A DNA stretch of 64,000 bases from Sulfolobaceae archaeon (GCA_026627305.1 JAPNVD010000013.1:89078-153077), one strand, 5' to 3'. Shown: positions 43,468-52,887, numbered from the stretch's first letter. Numbers and translations are program-made. The notes: generated from the sequence alone by a model not told the origin.

Positions 43468-44838
43468 TCAAGACTGAATGTTTATGGGAGATGAGGAGAA
43501 GAAGCTAGCAAACAGATGGTTCGTGAACACTAATACTATATGGTAACTTATTGCTGACATCGCCATTAGTATTCCAATGAAGTATAGGCTTACGTAGATC
43601 GATTTACCGTAGGCTATTGAAATAGCGATTCCATTTGCTATGCTTAGAAAGACCAACATGATAAGCAAAAGCCTCTCCACTAATCCAATATTCACTGGTG
43701 AGAACTGAAAGACAGTAGAGACATTCTGTGAAGAGAATATTAGGCTTAGTATGCCCACTACCGCTATTATAGCAGCTGAAACGGCAGCAGTTGAAACTTG
43801 TAAAGTGTATATTGAGGTCTCGAATGCTCTCCCGTTTTGTTCTTTCCTAGCCCTTATGTTAAGTATTGTGTCTCCCACCTTATTTAGGACTTCTCCCACT
43901 ATCATCATGTTACCACCTGCACTTACCGTTTTATACAAGATCATATTTATAATTGAAATTAAGACACTTCTACTCTCTTTACCCGCTAAGTTAAGGACTC
44001 TCTCATCATCCACTCCAAACTTTAATCTTCTGACCATTCTTTTGACAAGTTCCCTAGCGTTTCCCAGATCACCTCTCATCACTGAAATTATAGACTCCTG
44101 TAGGTTTCCCACCAAAGCGTAGTTTTGAGCTAAATATCTAATGAAGAGCAGATAATGCCTTTCCATGCTATTTATTTTACTATCTAATATTCTGTATCTC
44201 ATTCCAATAGCTATTAACACTCCTCCTAGAGCGGCTATCAAGATGTAATTAGTGTAAATTAATGATACAAAGGTAACTATCATAATGGTTCCCGCGAACA
44301 GTACTTTATCTATGATGCTATAGATTATATAACTCTCGGGTCTGTACATAGAATACATCATTAGGGTTACAAACCCAACTATTACTAAAGACATGAGTTC
44401 AATATCCAATATTATTTGTATGCCAGCGTTGTAGAGAAGGGATAAAATAGTCATATCGGCGATTAAGAAAGTTAAAGAGCTGTTAAGAGTTGCATATATT
44501 GAGAGGAAATTGTTCATTGATTCTATTTTTCTAGATAGGTTAGCGCTATATTCGTTTATTATAAACTCTATTTCTCTATTTAAGAAAGATACCATATCAT
44601 CTCCAAAGGTTACAGCTTGCGAGAACCTAAGTAGGAATTCTTTAAAGTATCTAATTTTAACCTTTTTTGAAACATAATTTATTGCAGCGTTAAACTTGTA
44701 TCTAAATCCGGAAACTAACCGTTTTATCTTCTTAATTGTAAATACGTAAGGGTTATAATCCTTCTCCTCAGCCAAAGAAGATATTACTAGCTCTGGAGGA
44801 ATACCTGCCGAGAAGAGAGCTAGCATGTATGCTATCAT
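43468..44838 (-). CDS. arlJ: Archaellum membrane platform protein ArlJ (FlaJ)
   Basis: The 456-residue protein has several TM helices grouped in two blocks with cytoplasmic charged loops between them (for example SIMRGDLGNARELVKRMVRRLKFGVDDERVLN), as in FlaJ/TadB/GspF-type platform proteins. It should anchor the ArlI motor in the membrane. It is the last gene of the seven-gene archaellum operon, 25 bases after arlI. The frame is open a little further upstream but without an ATG, GTG or TTG. Confidence 0.88.
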   Translation of the reverse strand: MIAYMLALFSAGIPPELVISSLAEEKDYNPYVFTIKKIKRLVSGFRYKFNAAINYVSKKVKIRYFKEFLLRFSQAVTFGDDMVSFLNREIEFIINEYSANLSRKIESMNNFLSIYATLNSSLTFLIADMTILSLLYNAGIQIILDIELMSLVIVGFVTLMMYSMYRPESYIIYSIIDKVLFAGTIMIVTFVSLIYTNYILIAALGGVLIAIGMRYRILDSKINSMERHYLLFIRYLAQNYALVGNLQESIISVMRGDLGNARELVKRMVRRLKFGVDDERVLNLAGKESRSVLISIINMILYKTVSAGGNMMIVGEVLNKVGDTILNIRARKEQNGRAFETSIYTLQVSTAAVSAAIIAVVGILSLIFSSQNVSTVFQFSPVNIGLVERLLLIMLVFLSIANGIAISIAYGKSIYVSLYFIGILMAMSAISYHIVLVFTNHLFASFFSSSPINIQS

Positions 44839-44863
44839 CAGAATATACTTAGTGTTTATCTCA

Positions 44864-46405
44864 TCATAACGACTTGACGTGGTTTATCGCCTCCTCTAAA
44901 CCCATTTGTCGAGCCTTCAGGATATATCTCCAGACGTCAAAATAGTTAAAGATCTTCTTCTCGACTAGAGCCTTCAAGAACTCAGCTCTTAAGTTGAGCT
45001 CATCGTAGAGGACTCCTATATTCTTTCTGTCTATACCCCTTCTAATAGCTATCTTATTTTCGATCAGGTATGAAGAGCCCTTACCTGCAAATAGTATCTC
45101 ATCATAAACTGGATCATAAGTAAACGATGGTATGTAAATGATATCGTTAGTAATGGGATCTACATCTATAATCTCATCGACCTCTATAACTCTTCTTATC
45201 AAGTTTCCTTTTTTATCATACAGAGCTGTCTGAAATAGGGCTAGGTTAAGGTTGTTTATATAAGATTTTGGAACCTCTATGGGGTATCCAGATAGCCTTT
45301 GCACTAGAGTCCTTATGTTCGCAGCATGGAATGTGGCCATTACAGAGTGGCCAGTCTGCATTGCCTGGAAAGCAACGTTCCCTTCCCTATCCCTTATCTC
45401 ACCCACTAAGATATAGTTTGGCCTCTGTCTCAACGCAGCCTTTAACAAGTCAAACAATTTAATCGTACCTTCACCTCCAGTCTCCCTAGTAACTTCGGCG
45501 ACCCAATTATCATGGGGTACTGTCAACTCAGGAGTATCCTCAATAGTTATTATTTTCAAGTTTGGTGGGATAAAGGCCGCTATAGCATTAAGGGTAGTAG
45601 TTTTACCAGAAGCGGTTTCACCGCAAACGAATAAGTTCATTCCCTCATCTAACATCATCCAAATATACGCTGCTAAGAGAGGGGTCATGGTTTTGAAAGA
45701 TATCAATTGCGTTATACTTATTGGAACCTTAGAGAACTTCCTAATTGTTAAGTTTGAACCTCTTCTGCTTATATCTATTCCATAAACGAAGTTAACCCTA
45801 GATCCATCAGGTAAGCTTGCATCAATGATTGGCCTATTGTGAGACACAGGTCTAAAGGTCTTTTCACTAAGCGTTATTATTAGTTCATCAAGTCTTTCCT
45901 CATCTTCTATACTTATTGAGGTTATCATAGGCCCAAAGACCTTGTGAACTATGAACACACTTCCAACTCCTGGGATTGATATGTCCTCAATATAAGGATC
46001 CCTGATAAGGGGTTCTAGAGGACCCGCATAAAGTTTATCCCTAACGAAATGATAGATTACATATTCTTTAGGCAAGGACAACTTAACTTTCCTCAGAACC
46101 TTGTTTAAAATACTCACCATTACTTTTTCCTTTTCTTTAATATCCATTGGGGGCTCAACCTTACCAGCCTCTACTGCGAACATTTCATCGATCTTCTCCA
46201 TCTCTTCCTCACTAGGCCTTTGAGGTTCCACAACTATGTACTGATTATATCCAGTCTCAGACTTCACGCTTTTTACATGGATATAAATTAGGTCATCAAC
46301 TCTATATATAGCATTATAATCCTTTCTGCCCTTCAACTCTGTAGGATCGTTGACTATTATCGGCCTTTCCTTGATCTTTCTAAGGTAGTCTTCTAGGACT
46401 CCCAT
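44864..46405 (-). CDS. arlI: Archaellum motor ATPase ArlI (FlaI)
   Basis: The 513-residue type II/IV secretion ATPase has Walker [11 protein letters not shown], an Asp box (EDTPEL), Walker B ILVGEIRD and a His box ([13 protein letters not shown]), preceded by an N-terminal domain with [11 protein letters not shown]. In Sulfolobus FlaI forms hexamers that drive both assembly and rotation of the archaellum. It starts 3 bases after arlH. Confidence 0.95.
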   Translation of the reverse strand: MGVLEDYLRKIKERPIIVNDPTELKGRKDYNAIYRVDDLIYIHVKSVKSETGYNQYIVVEPQRPSEEEMEKIDEMFAVEAGKVEPPMDIKEKEKVMVSILNKVLRKVKLSLPKEYVIYHFVRDKLYAGPLEPLIRDPYIEDISIPGVGSVFIVHKVFGPMITSISIEDEERLDELIITLSEKTFRPVSHNRPIIDASLPDGSRVNFVYGIDISRRGSNLTIRKFSKVPISITQLISFKTMTPLLAAYIWMMLDEGMNLFVCGETASGKTTTLNAIAAFIPPNLKIITIEDTPELTVPHDNWVAEVTRETGGEGTIKLFDLLKAALRQRPNYILVGEIRDREGNVAFQAMQTGHSVMATFHAANIRTLVQRLSGYPIEVPKSYINNLNLALFQTALYDKKGNLIRRVIEVDEIIDVDPITNDIIYIPSFTYDPVYDEILFAGKGSSYLIENKIAIRRGIDRKNIGVLYDELNLRAEFLKALVEKKIFNYFDVWRYILKARQMGLEEAINHVKSL

Positions 46406-46408
46406 GGT

Positions 46409-47095
46409 TCACGCCCTCGATAACGAGAGAGGCACTATCTTTATCCCTAACGAAGGGTCAACATCAAAGGATATGGCATCAGAGCCCTGAATGCCCCCAA
46501 TTGTCTTTACCCTTTCTAACACCTTAATCCTCCTCCCTCCTATTATCGCAGATGAGAGCTTAAAATAGACGTCAACGATACTAGTAATTCTCTTAGTCAA
46601 TTCCTCGTTAAATATGCCAGGGTGAATCGTGATCAAGACGAGTTTACCATTATCAACCATTACCCGCAATTCCTTAATGAACTCCATAATTTTCATCTCA
46701 TCAGCAAAGGTAGCTATAACTGACAGACTATCGATTATGCAGAAGTCTTTTACCTTAGATTTGATGAACGCTGTAGCTATCTCAAGGATCTTTTCAGCTA
46801 ATTTAGAGTTCCAATTAAACTTAGAGGTATTTAAAGGGGCAATACCTAAGAGCCCCTTCAAGAAGAAGGGGATGAGGTTGATCTTCACCTCTCTCATTTT
46901 CCTTAGGTACTCTGCAGTTGTCTGTTCAGTCGTTATTATAAATCCCTTCTTTTGAATGCTTAGTAAACCATAAGCTATCTGGGCTGAAAGGACACTTTTT
47001 CCAGTGCCATGATCACCCTCGAACAATATCAACGAAGGGAAAGGAATCCCACCGAGTCTTCTATCCAATTCCTCATTTCCAGTGCCCACTATCAT
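46409..47095 (-). CDS. arlH: Archaellum KaiC-like ATP-binding protein ArlH (FlaH)
   Basis: The 228-residue RecA/KaiC-fold protein has GTGNEELDRRLGGIPFPSL, Walker A GDHGTGKS, the FIITTEQTTAEYL segment and a CIIDSLS Walker B-like strand. FlaH binds ATP and regulates ArlI inside the ArlX ring. ATG 47095 is chosen because it overlaps the arlF stop as ATATGATAG (ATGA); a frame start five codons upstream overlaps arlF more. Confidence 0.92.
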   Translation of the reverse strand: MIVGTGNEELDRRLGGIPFPSLILFEGDHGTGKSVLSAQIAYGLLSIQKKGFIITTEQTTAEYLRKMREVKINLIPFFLKGLLGIAPLNTSKFNWNSKLAEKILEIATAFIKSKVKDFCIIDSLSVIATFADEMKIMEFIKELRVMVDNGKLVLITIHPGIFNEELTKRITSIVDVYFKLSSAIIGGRRIKVLERVKTIGGIQGSDAISFDVDPSLGIKIVPLSLSRA

Positions 47096-47580
47096 ATGAT
47101 GCCCCTCCATACAGCTTCAGGACCATAATTAGTTGAGATTACTACTACAGCAGGTGAGTTGCTGTATGGAGGGTAAGGAAGGTAAATGTGAAGAGTCACG
47201 GAGGAAGTAGGGTATAACTCTTGGTTGACATACCAAGTATAGGGCTGTTGTGTTGGTGAATAAACATAGTTAGAAAGATAGAAGACCTCAGAACCGCTGA
47301 CATTAGCGTAATATTGGACTATAACATCGAAATGACTATAGTCCCAGATTGCAGTGGAGCCATTATTTGCAACCGTTACGCTTAGAACGTTATTGGAAAC
47401 GCTAACCGAGTTTATAGTAATTTTAGTCTGTAACTGAGCTAAGAAAAGCTTTTGCTGTTGTTCATAGTAGTAATTATAGACCTGTTGATCCTTCGAATAT
47501 ATCGCAAAAAAATAAAGGCCTATAGAGAGAGCGATCATAAACGTTAATGTAAAAGCTATCACCTGTGAGAAGCCCATCAT
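47092..47580 (-). CDS. arlF: Archaellum stator-type protein ArlF (FlaF)
   Basis: The 162-residue protein has one N-terminal TM helix (residues 6-28) and an extracytoplasmic beta-sandwich domain (ITINSVSVSNNVLSVTVANNGSTAIWDYSHF...). In Sulfolobus FlaF binds the S-layer and anchors the motor. It overlaps both arlG and arlH by 4 bases. Identity rests on fold, topology and operon position. Confidence 0.88.
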   Translation of the reverse strand: MMGFSQVIAFTLTFMIALSIGLYFFAIYSKDQQVYNYYYEQQQKLFLAQLQTKITINSVSVSNNVLSVTVANNGSTAIWDYSHFDVIVQYYANVSGSEVFYLSNYVYSPTQQPYTWYVNQELYPTSSVTLHIYLPYPPYSNSPAVVVISTNYGPEAVWRGII

Positions 47581-48035
47581 ATCACCTGGAATGTGTAGGT
47601 TACTTCATAACCGTTAGGTGTGACAAACTCTATGGTGTAATATTGGTTTTGGACTAGCTGAGTCGAAAGATGGATCGTTATTTCCGCGACTTGACCAGGA
47701 TATAGTGTTTGGGTATTTGTCGTCCAGTAAGAAGTCCCAGAACCATAACCGATTATTGAGAGATCGCCTTGGGGTCCAAAATAAAGCGTTGAGGAGGGTA
47801 GGTTAAATATTGTAGTTTCACCCACATTGTGTAAGTAAAAGACTACTGTAGTTGAGGAAGTATTGGTTGCATAATCTATTTGAACGTCTGTCACAAGCCT
47901 CTGAGCTTGTGCTATGGAGAACGAGGAGAATGAAGTCCCCAATGAGGATACCACAGAATAGACTATACCAGCCAATAGACCAATCAGTATAACTGAAGCA
48001 ATTATAAATATTGACTCCTCTATTGCCTCATTCAT
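47577..48035 (-). CDS. arlG: Archaellum stator-type protein ArlG (FlaG)
   Basis: The 152-residue protein has an N-terminal TM helix (IFIIASVILIGLLAGIVYSVV) resembling an archaellin helix and an extracytoplasmic beta domain with VVFYLHNVGETTIFNLPSSTLYFG. It pairs with ArlF at the S-layer. It overlaps arlX by 8 bases and arlF by 4. Confidence 0.88.
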   Translation of the reverse strand: MNEAIEESIFIIASVILIGLLAGIVYSVVSSLGTSFSSFSIAQAQRLVTDVQIDYATNTSSTTVVFYLHNVGETTIFNLPSSTLYFGPQGDLSIIGYGSGTSYWTTNTQTLYPGQVAEITIHLSTQLVQNQYYTIEFVTPNGYEVTYTFQVI

Positions 48036-48777
48036 CTTTCCTCCCCTCCAATACCAGTATATACTTCTTCATCTCTGCTGTGGCAGCTGAATAGCTTTCA
48101 GCTACGTTCATAGCCATATTAGCTAGATCCTTCGCCGTTATTTTATTTCCATTAGTCCTTATGTAGTTTTGTATTCGTAATATTATCTGCATATCAGAGG
48201 GCGATATCAATCCTAAGTCATATAGCGCCATTATCTTTTGTTGATCGTATTCCAAGACCTCCATCAATACACAGTTCCTAATGAAACTAACTAAATCTAT
48301 GCCCTGGGATACTATCTCTGCAACAGCCCTAAGCTCCTTAGCACCTTCTGGTATTTCCTCCTTATGGATTTGTGTAGCTGAAGTTATCATACTAAAGGGC
48401 GAAAGGGAGTCAGATTGCGAGGCTTTAATAGACAGTATAGCGTCTTCAATGCTATTGTTCAGTTCTTGGATTGATTTCTTTATTTCATTTGTGTTGGAAT
48501 TAAGCAGCGCTGATAAGGACTCCTGAAGTTTAGTTATACTTTGTTGAAGTGTTTTGGAAAACTCCTCAGTGATGTCCTGCCTTTGTTGACTTTGAGGCTG
48601 CTGATTGATAGGCTGTTGTTCAGGTTGTTGTTGAGCAGGTGTTGTTCTAAGCCTAGGTAAAGCAAACCTGAATAGGAAGTAAAAGAACACACTAAGAGGC
48701 AGAGCTACGGCTATAAATACAATAAATGCTGGGTTAGAGGAAATTACACTTATTGGAGGAAGTGCAATATGGATCAT
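48028..48777 (-). CDS. arlX: Crenarchaeal archaellum ring protein ArlX (FlaX)
   Basis: The 249-residue protein has an N-terminal TM helix (PAFIVFIAVALPLSVFFYFLF), then a Gln/Pro-rich linker (QQQPEQQPINQQ) and a long coiled-coil region with an EFSKTLQQSITKLQESL pattern. FlaX is found only in Crenarchaeota and forms a ring around the motor. ATG 48777 is preferred because TATAAATTA on this strand (48801-48810) lies about 28 bases upstream; an ATG three codons earlier (48786) is the alternative. A T-rich stretch separates it from arlB. Confidence 0.87.
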   Translation of the reverse strand: MIHIALPPISVISSNPAFIVFIAVALPLSVFFYFLFRFALPRLRTTPAQQQPEQQPINQQPQSQQRQDITEEFSKTLQQSITKLQESLSALLNSNTNEIKKSIQELNNSIEDAILSIKASQSDSLSPFSMITSATQIHKEEIPEGAKELRAVAEIVSQGIDLVSFIRNCVLMEVLEYDQQKIMALYDLGLISPSDMQIILRIQNYIRTNGNKITAKDLANMAMNVAESYSAATAEMKKYILVLEGRKDE

Positions 48778-48800
48778 CTCATGCACCCATTGCTTACGAT

Positions 48801-48810
48801 TAATTTATAG
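48801..48810 (-). promoter_or_regulatory. Internal promoter before arlX
   Basis: CTATAAATTA on the minus strand lies about 28 bases before ATG 48777, after a T-rich stretch that could end part of the arlB transcript. A second promoter before flaX has been reported in S. acidocaldarius. Confidence 0.5.
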
Positions 48811-48882
48811 GCAAACTAATATATATAAAATAAAAAATAAAAATAACTTTATAAAAAATTCTCTTTTTCTTATCGTGCAGTC

Positions 48883-49812
48883 TCACCCTATTACAGTTAC
48901 ATTACCTTCAGGCTGATACACATATTCAGAGAGTGTTAATGGCGAACCTATGTTAGGAGTTATTTGGATAGATATTGTTTCATATTGGAATACATGGCTG
49001 CCGACATTAGGTCCGAACAATATCATCACTCCTATTACTGAACCAGCTGGTGCTATAGCACTGCCGATTAGTGGATCTCCAGATACCGGGTATGTGAAGG
49101 CGAAGGTCTGATTTACAAAGGCATAGTAAGTCACTGGTGTTCCACTTATATTTAATGTAAATGAAAATACATTATCATGTTGCAACCATGATGGTAGTGA
49201 TGAAGAAGAAATAGGCGTGTTAGTGATGTATAATGGACTTTGTTTCACTCCTAATATTTTCCCTAGAGTGTAATTAAGTGCTAGTAGGGCATAGTATGGA
49301 TTGGGGTAGTAGGCATATGTTTGTCCACCACTTGTTTCTTGATCAGCTAATGCCAGATACTGTCCATTAGCGTAAACATTGCCGTTTACTTGAGTAGGGC
49401 TTACAGTAAGTAATGTAAATTTATAGATATTAGAGTATGTTATACCTAGTGCAGATGCAGTGAATGATATAGCAGTTGTTGATGGAGAGAGCTCAACACT
49501 TGATACTCCAGAACTTGGAGATACAGTGAAGTATATCCAATAACTCTTAGTATTAGTAGGATAGTTAACAGCATATAGCACAGAACCTGATAACGTTAGA
49601 GCTGTAGAAGCGGTCTCCTCACCTTTATTTATTGTGCTTTTAGCTTTCTGTGTTACAAATAATCCCATGTTTATAGCTACATAGGCTAAAACGCTAGCGG
49701 TTATGATGAAAGCTATTAGGATTATTGCTGTATCTAACCCTGCTAAACCTCTTCTTTTCATTATTTTATTATATTTCTTTAGCAGTCCTCCAAGCTTTTT
49801 CGAGCCTTCCAT
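48883..49812 (-). CDS. arlB: Archaellin ArlB (FlaB)
   Basis: The 309-residue filament protein has a class III signal peptide: basic KIMKRRG, then cleavage after Gly, then LAGLDTAIILIAFIITASVLAYVAIN, the hydrophobic assembly helix shared by archaellins and processed by PibD. The mature part is rich in Ser, Thr, Asn and Tyr with many possible N-glycan sites. ATG 49812 is favoured because GGTGA lies 5 bases upstream; a GTG at 49821 overlaps that site. First gene of the operon. Confidence 0.93.
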   Translation of the reverse strand: MEGSKKLGGLLKKYNKIMKRRGLAGLDTAIILIAFIITASVLAYVAINMGLFVTQKAKSTINKGEETASTALTLSGSVLYAVNYPTNTKSYWIYFTVSPSSGVSSVELSPSTTAISFTASALGITYSNIYKFTLLTVSPTQVNGNVYANGQYLALADQETSGGQTYAYYPNPYYALLALNYTLGKILGVKQSPLYITNTPISSSSLPSWLQHDNVFSFTLNISGTPVTYYAFVNQTFAFTYPVSGDPLIGSAIAPAGSVIGVMILFGPNVGSHVFQYETISIQITPNIGSPLTLSEYVYQPEGNVTVIG

Positions 49813-49849
49813 CGAGGTCACCTGTCTGATGGAATATCAGCAACTTACG

Positions 49850-49857
49850 TTTAAAAA
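49850..49857 (-). promoter_or_regulatory. TATA box of the archaellum operon (arlB)
   Basis: On the minus strand TTTTTAAA lies about 40 bases before ATG 49812, giving a leader of roughly 15 bases that contains the GGTGA ribosome binding site. Confidence 0.6.
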
Positions 49858-49872
49858 CCCTCACTGAAGATC

Positions 49873-49885
49873 CGACTGTCAGTCG
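49873..49885. promoter_or_regulatory. Perfect 13-bp palindrome between divergent archaellum and ArnR/ParA promoters
   Basis: CGACTG-T-CAGTCG lies about midway between the two outward-facing TATA boxes (49850-49857 and 49902-49909). It is flanked by two CTGAAG copies (about 49864 and 49895). A dimeric winged-helix regulator such as the ArnR-like protein encoded nearby is a natural candidate to bind it. Confidence 0.5.
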
Positions 49886-49901
49886 ACGAATTTTCTGAAG
49901 G

Positions 49902-49909
49902 TTTTTAAT
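49902..49909 (+). promoter_or_regulatory. TATA box of the plus-strand ArnR/ParA cluster
   Basis: TTTTTAAT is centred 26 bases before GTG 49932, so the first small gene is probably leaderless. Confidence 0.55.
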
Positions 49910-49931
49910 TACTCACTTAGCGTATTTTATT

Positions 49932-50099
49932 GTGGATGCCCTGGTATTAGTGCCAGTAATGATTGCATCATTTTTAATTTCATTATCTTTAATTATTGAG
50001 AATTATTTAATATTATTAATAGGTATAATTATATTTATAGTTAATATTATTTTTACGTATTATAGATCAAAAGAAAATAACAACGGTGATGTAAAGTGA
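49932..50099 (+). CDS. 55-residue membrane protein leading the ArnR/ParA cluster
   Basis: GTG 49932 opens a frame almost wholly hydrophobic: a first helix (LVLVPVMIASFLISLSLII) and a second (YLILLIGIIIFIVNIIFTYY), then the basic RSKENNNGDVK tail. The TATA box at 49902-49909 is correctly spaced. Its stop overlaps the next gene's GTG (GTGA). This two-TM hairpin is easily missed because of its size. No family recognised. Confidence 0.55.
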   Translation: MDALVLVPVMIASFLISLSLIIENYLILLIGIIIFIVNIIFTYYRSKENNNGDVK

Positions 50100-50602
50100 T
50101 GGTTGACCATCCACTTTTCTTAATGTATAAAGTTATCGTTACTTCAAGCAACTTAACATTGTATTACATTTACGTATTCGGGAGCAACTTAACCTTATCT
50201 CATGTGATGTTGTATATAGTTAATCCTTCAATACATACAGTCCTAAATTATAGCGTTGCAATTCCTTCCCAACTGATATTCTTCAATACTACAACAGGAC
50301 AATCGGCTTCCCTTACAGCTTTTAATATTAGCGGGCAATTTATACAGGCTTTTGATATAAACGGTACTTTAGTTGCAAAAAATGGGGTGATATTATACTC
50401 TTCAACACCTCAAGAGGTAAGGATTTTAGTTTCAGCGAACTTCCCAGGTATTGCTGAAGATCCTTTCCCTAACCTTAAGTCTCTATCCGGCTTCCACTTC
50501 TTCTCCAGGAACATTGGAATTTATTTATTAGGTCTAATGATAGGCTTTTCAACGTTTTTAACTATATGGAGGTGGTCCGATGATAAGGGTTTATCATTAT
50601 AA
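50096..50602 (+). CDS. Uncharacterised extracytoplasmic protein with C-terminal TM
   Basis: The 168-residue protein has a Ser/Asn/Thr-rich exported-type region with sequons (NLT, NYS, NTT, NIS, NGT) and one TM near the C-terminus (IGIYLLGLMIGFSTFLTIW). There is only a weak hydrophobic N-terminus. The ATG at 50099 may be the true start. It overlaps the genes on both sides, so it is co-made with them. It resembles the protein at 53813 in overall design, not clearly in sequence. Confidence 0.55.
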   Translation: MMVDHPLFLMYKVIVTSSNLTLYYIYVFGSNLTLSHVMLYIVNPSIHTVLNYSVAIPSQLIFFNTTTGQSASLTAFNISGQFIQAFDINGTLVAKNGVILYSSTPQEVRILVSANFPGIAEDPFPNLKSLSGFHFFSRNIGIYLLGLMIGFSTFLTIWRWSDDKGLSL

Positions 50603-52052
50603 GTCACTTCCTTGGATTTCGTTAGTACTTCTTTCAGTTTCAGCCTCCTTGTCTTCAGGATTATACATTACCATTAATAGAGTCACGTATTATCCATATT
50701 TTCAATATCCTTTTATCTCGTTCCTTTTAACTTTTATAGCATTTGCTCTTCTGGTATTGTCAGATAGGAGGCTTCTCATTTTAACTCCTATAACGGCATT
50801 AGGTTACCTGAATCCAACTATTGTATCCTATATTTTGATGATACCAGCTTTATTAAAAGTGAAGAGATTTCCGAGGTTCTTAACTGCACTCCTTTCGGCT
50901 ATTGATGCCTCAGGGATTTCATGGATAATAATAAGGATTGTATTTGGAGTTAACACTTATTTTTCAGTACCCATGCTGATCTTCACCCAAGGTCTCGCCT
51001 ACGCAATACCTATAGTCTTATGGTTAGGAATCCCGTTCTCTCTCATTAAAGAGAGAGCCTTTAGCATGAAGGGTAATAAGAACGGCTCTATTTACCTTAT
51101 TGTACCAACCTTCCTATCTCTATTAATACCAACGTTACCCATACTCCATATCATAAACCCTGCGCGAATACCAGAGACTACTGACTGGATATATTATCAT
51201 GGGTGGTTAGTTGATCAGGTATATCATGGGTGGTTCTTCGATACACGACCGTTTTTCTTAATATTTTTATTAGGCCTCTCTAAGGTAGTAGGTACTTGGA
51301 ACGCTTCATATTACATTATGGTCCTCCTCTCAGCTTTGTATGCCTTTTCAGCATATGAGTTAGGAGAATCCGTAGTAAAGGGAATGGGTTGGCTTTCCGC
51401 TGCACTAGCTGCAATATCCCCCATGTTTATGACATTCCTGTATTCAGGGCTAGACGCTAACTTATTCTCCATAGCTATGATGTTCCTGTCACTGTCCTTA
51501 GTTTTAAGGAAGAGGAAGTTGTGGCTAGCGACACTTCTATCATACGTTGCGTTATTATCTCATGTTTATGCTTGGGCTCAGCTAGAGGCTGGTGTGTTAT
51601 CATATTTCCTGTTTACACTTATCGCAAAGAGGGATATTAACCCGTATTTTATAAAGTACGCCCTGTTCACTTCTCCTATTTTTATCATAGGTTTAGGTTT
51701 AATTCTTGCAGGTATCTTTCCTGCACCTATTACACTAATGACCTTTTCAGCTACGGTCTCACAATTACTTATACTCAGTTGGGGGTCAGCTAATAATATC
51801 ATCTATTACGTTCTGAGTATTCTAGGATTAAAATATACACCAGATCTAGTGAAATGGATCTACGCGATCTCTATTTTGGGTTTACCGTTTATAGGTTCAA
51901 GCATAAATATCATAATAGACCTACCTCTGTTCTTACCCGCTGCGCTAGCCCTTTATAGTTATAACAAGAGGATTTCAATACCGGTCTTCCTCCTTCTTTC
52001 TATTTGGAGCGTATACATGAGTATAAACACTGTTCCTTTAAAATTTGTTTAG
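50580..52052 (+). CDS. Large polytopic membrane protein, possibly GT-C-like
   Basis: The 490-residue protein has about 12-13 hydrophobic segments. Between segments lies a long loop with RIPETTDWIYYHGWLVDQVYHGWFFDTRP, whose acidic and aromatic pattern recalls the luminal loop of GT-C glycosyltransferases such as oligosaccharyltransferase or ArnT; this is weak evidence. GGAGGTGG precedes the ATG. A role in surface glycosylation, or as a membrane anchor of the cluster, is possible. Confidence 0.5.
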   Translation: MIRVYHYKSLPWISLVLLSVSASLSSGLYITINRVTYYPYFQYPFISFLLTFIAFALLVLSDRRLLILTPITALGYLNPTIVSYILMIPALLKVKRFPRFLTALLSAIDASGISWIIIRIVFGVNTYFSVPMLIFTQGLAYAIPIVLWLGIPFSLIKERAFSMKGNKNGSIYLIVPTFLSLLIPTLPILHIINPARIPETTDWIYYHGWLVDQVYHGWFFDTRPFFLIFLLGLSKVVGTWNASYYIMVLLSALYAFSAYELGESVVKGMGWLSAALAAISPMFMTFLYSGLDANLFSIAMMFLSLSLVLRKRKLWLATLLSYVALLSHVYAWAQLEAGVLSYFLFTLIAKRDINPYFIKYALFTSPIFIIGLGLILAGIFPAPITLMTFSATVSQLLILSWGSANNIIYYVLSILGLKYTPDLVKWIYAISILGLPFIGSSINIIIDLPLFLPAALALYSYNKRISIPVFLLLSIWSVYMSINTVPLKFV

Positions 52053-52087
52053 TAAATTTCAATGTATACAGATAAATACTATAAACA

Positions 52088-52096
52088 TTTATAAAT
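52088..52096 (+). promoter_or_regulatory. TATA box of the third ParA-like gene
   Basis: TTTATAAAT is centred 26 bases before GTG 52117, so the second half of the cluster may have its own promoter inside the coding end of the polytopic protein. Confidence 0.5.
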
Positions 52097-52116
52097 CTTT
52101 ATGCTTAATATATTCT

Positions 52117-52869
52117 GTGTTTAGGTTGCATGTTGCAGGTCTCAAAGGTGGTACTGGTAAAACAACTGTAGCCTACTATCTAGCGAGGTTCCTGTCTGAT
52201 CACCACAAGGTCTTATTGATAGATAAAACTGTAGATGGGACGCTGAGTAAATCGTTTGGTGTAGAGGATTCGTTATTTTCCTGCAAAGGGAATCCTTATA
52301 TCACTTTACCTAATACCAATATAACAGTCCTTAATGCTAGTTATTTACTCACAGAGGCACCTAATGATATTAATTGTATAAAAAATATTTATGAGGATTT
52401 AGTGAGAAAAAATAATGTAATCATAGTAGATCACTCTCAACTTTCGTATGATAGATTTAACGAGCTAGAAATAAGGCTATATTATGATATCTTCAGGACA
52501 TTAACTTATAATGTGGTTCTGGTGGTGGGGATTAACGAATTAGAGGTTCTAAAGTCCTTAAACTTTTACTCCTCAATAGATTCTTACATAAATAAATTGG
52601 TTGCAGAGACACTAGGTTTACCTCTGGATAACCTTACTTTTACAACTATTTGGGCTGTTATCATAAATAAGGTAATGGGTAATGTAGACGAGAAATACAT
52701 AGTCAGGAGCCTCGGTGATAAGTTTAGGAATGCACCTAAGATTCTAATACCTTTCTATAAGGAACTACTGGCCGGATTCCATAAGGTTCAGATTCCTCAA
52801 GAGTTCGTCTCTCTTGGTAAATATATGGACACGATAATCCACGATCCCCACTCTATAGTAAGGAGGTAG
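52117..52869 (+). CDS. ParA/MinD-like ATPase beside the archaellum regulator
   Basis: From GTG 52117 the 250-residue product reads VFRLHVAGLKGGTGKTTVAYYLARF with the deviant Walker A at about residues 9-17, then KVLLIDKT and NVIIVDHS. It is a SIMIBI-class ATPase most like the one at 5450 by eye. GTG 52117 fits a TATA box, whereas the frame extends upstream to 52045 without one. Genes for a membrane-anchored regulator and another ParA-like ATPase follow. MinD-family proteins position archaella in haloarchaea, so a similar role is plausible. Confidence 0.75.
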   Translation: MFRLHVAGLKGGTGKTTVAYYLARFLSDHHKVLLIDKTVDGTLSKSFGVEDSLFSCKGNPYITLPNTNITVLNASYLLTEAPNDINCIKNIYEDLVRKNNVIIVDHSQLSYDRFNELEIRLYYDIFRTLTYNVVLVVGINELEVLKSLNFYSSIDSYINKLVAETLGLPLDNLTFTTIWAVIINKVMGNVDEKYIVRSLGDKFRNAPKILIPFYKELLAGFHKVQIPQEFVSLGKYMDTIIHDPHSIVRR

Positions 52870-52887
52870 TGATATAGGTGATGAAAC

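Noticed and set aside
43751..44122. 123-codon plus-strand frame inside arlJ
   Set aside because: It is antisense to a strongly supported membrane-platform gene and has the low-complexity Leu/Ser/Ile make-up typical of shadows of membrane proteins.
46629..46955. 108-codon plus-strand frame inside arlH
   Set aside because: Antisense to the KaiC-like gene with a clear Walker A; no promoter or ribosome binding site supports it.
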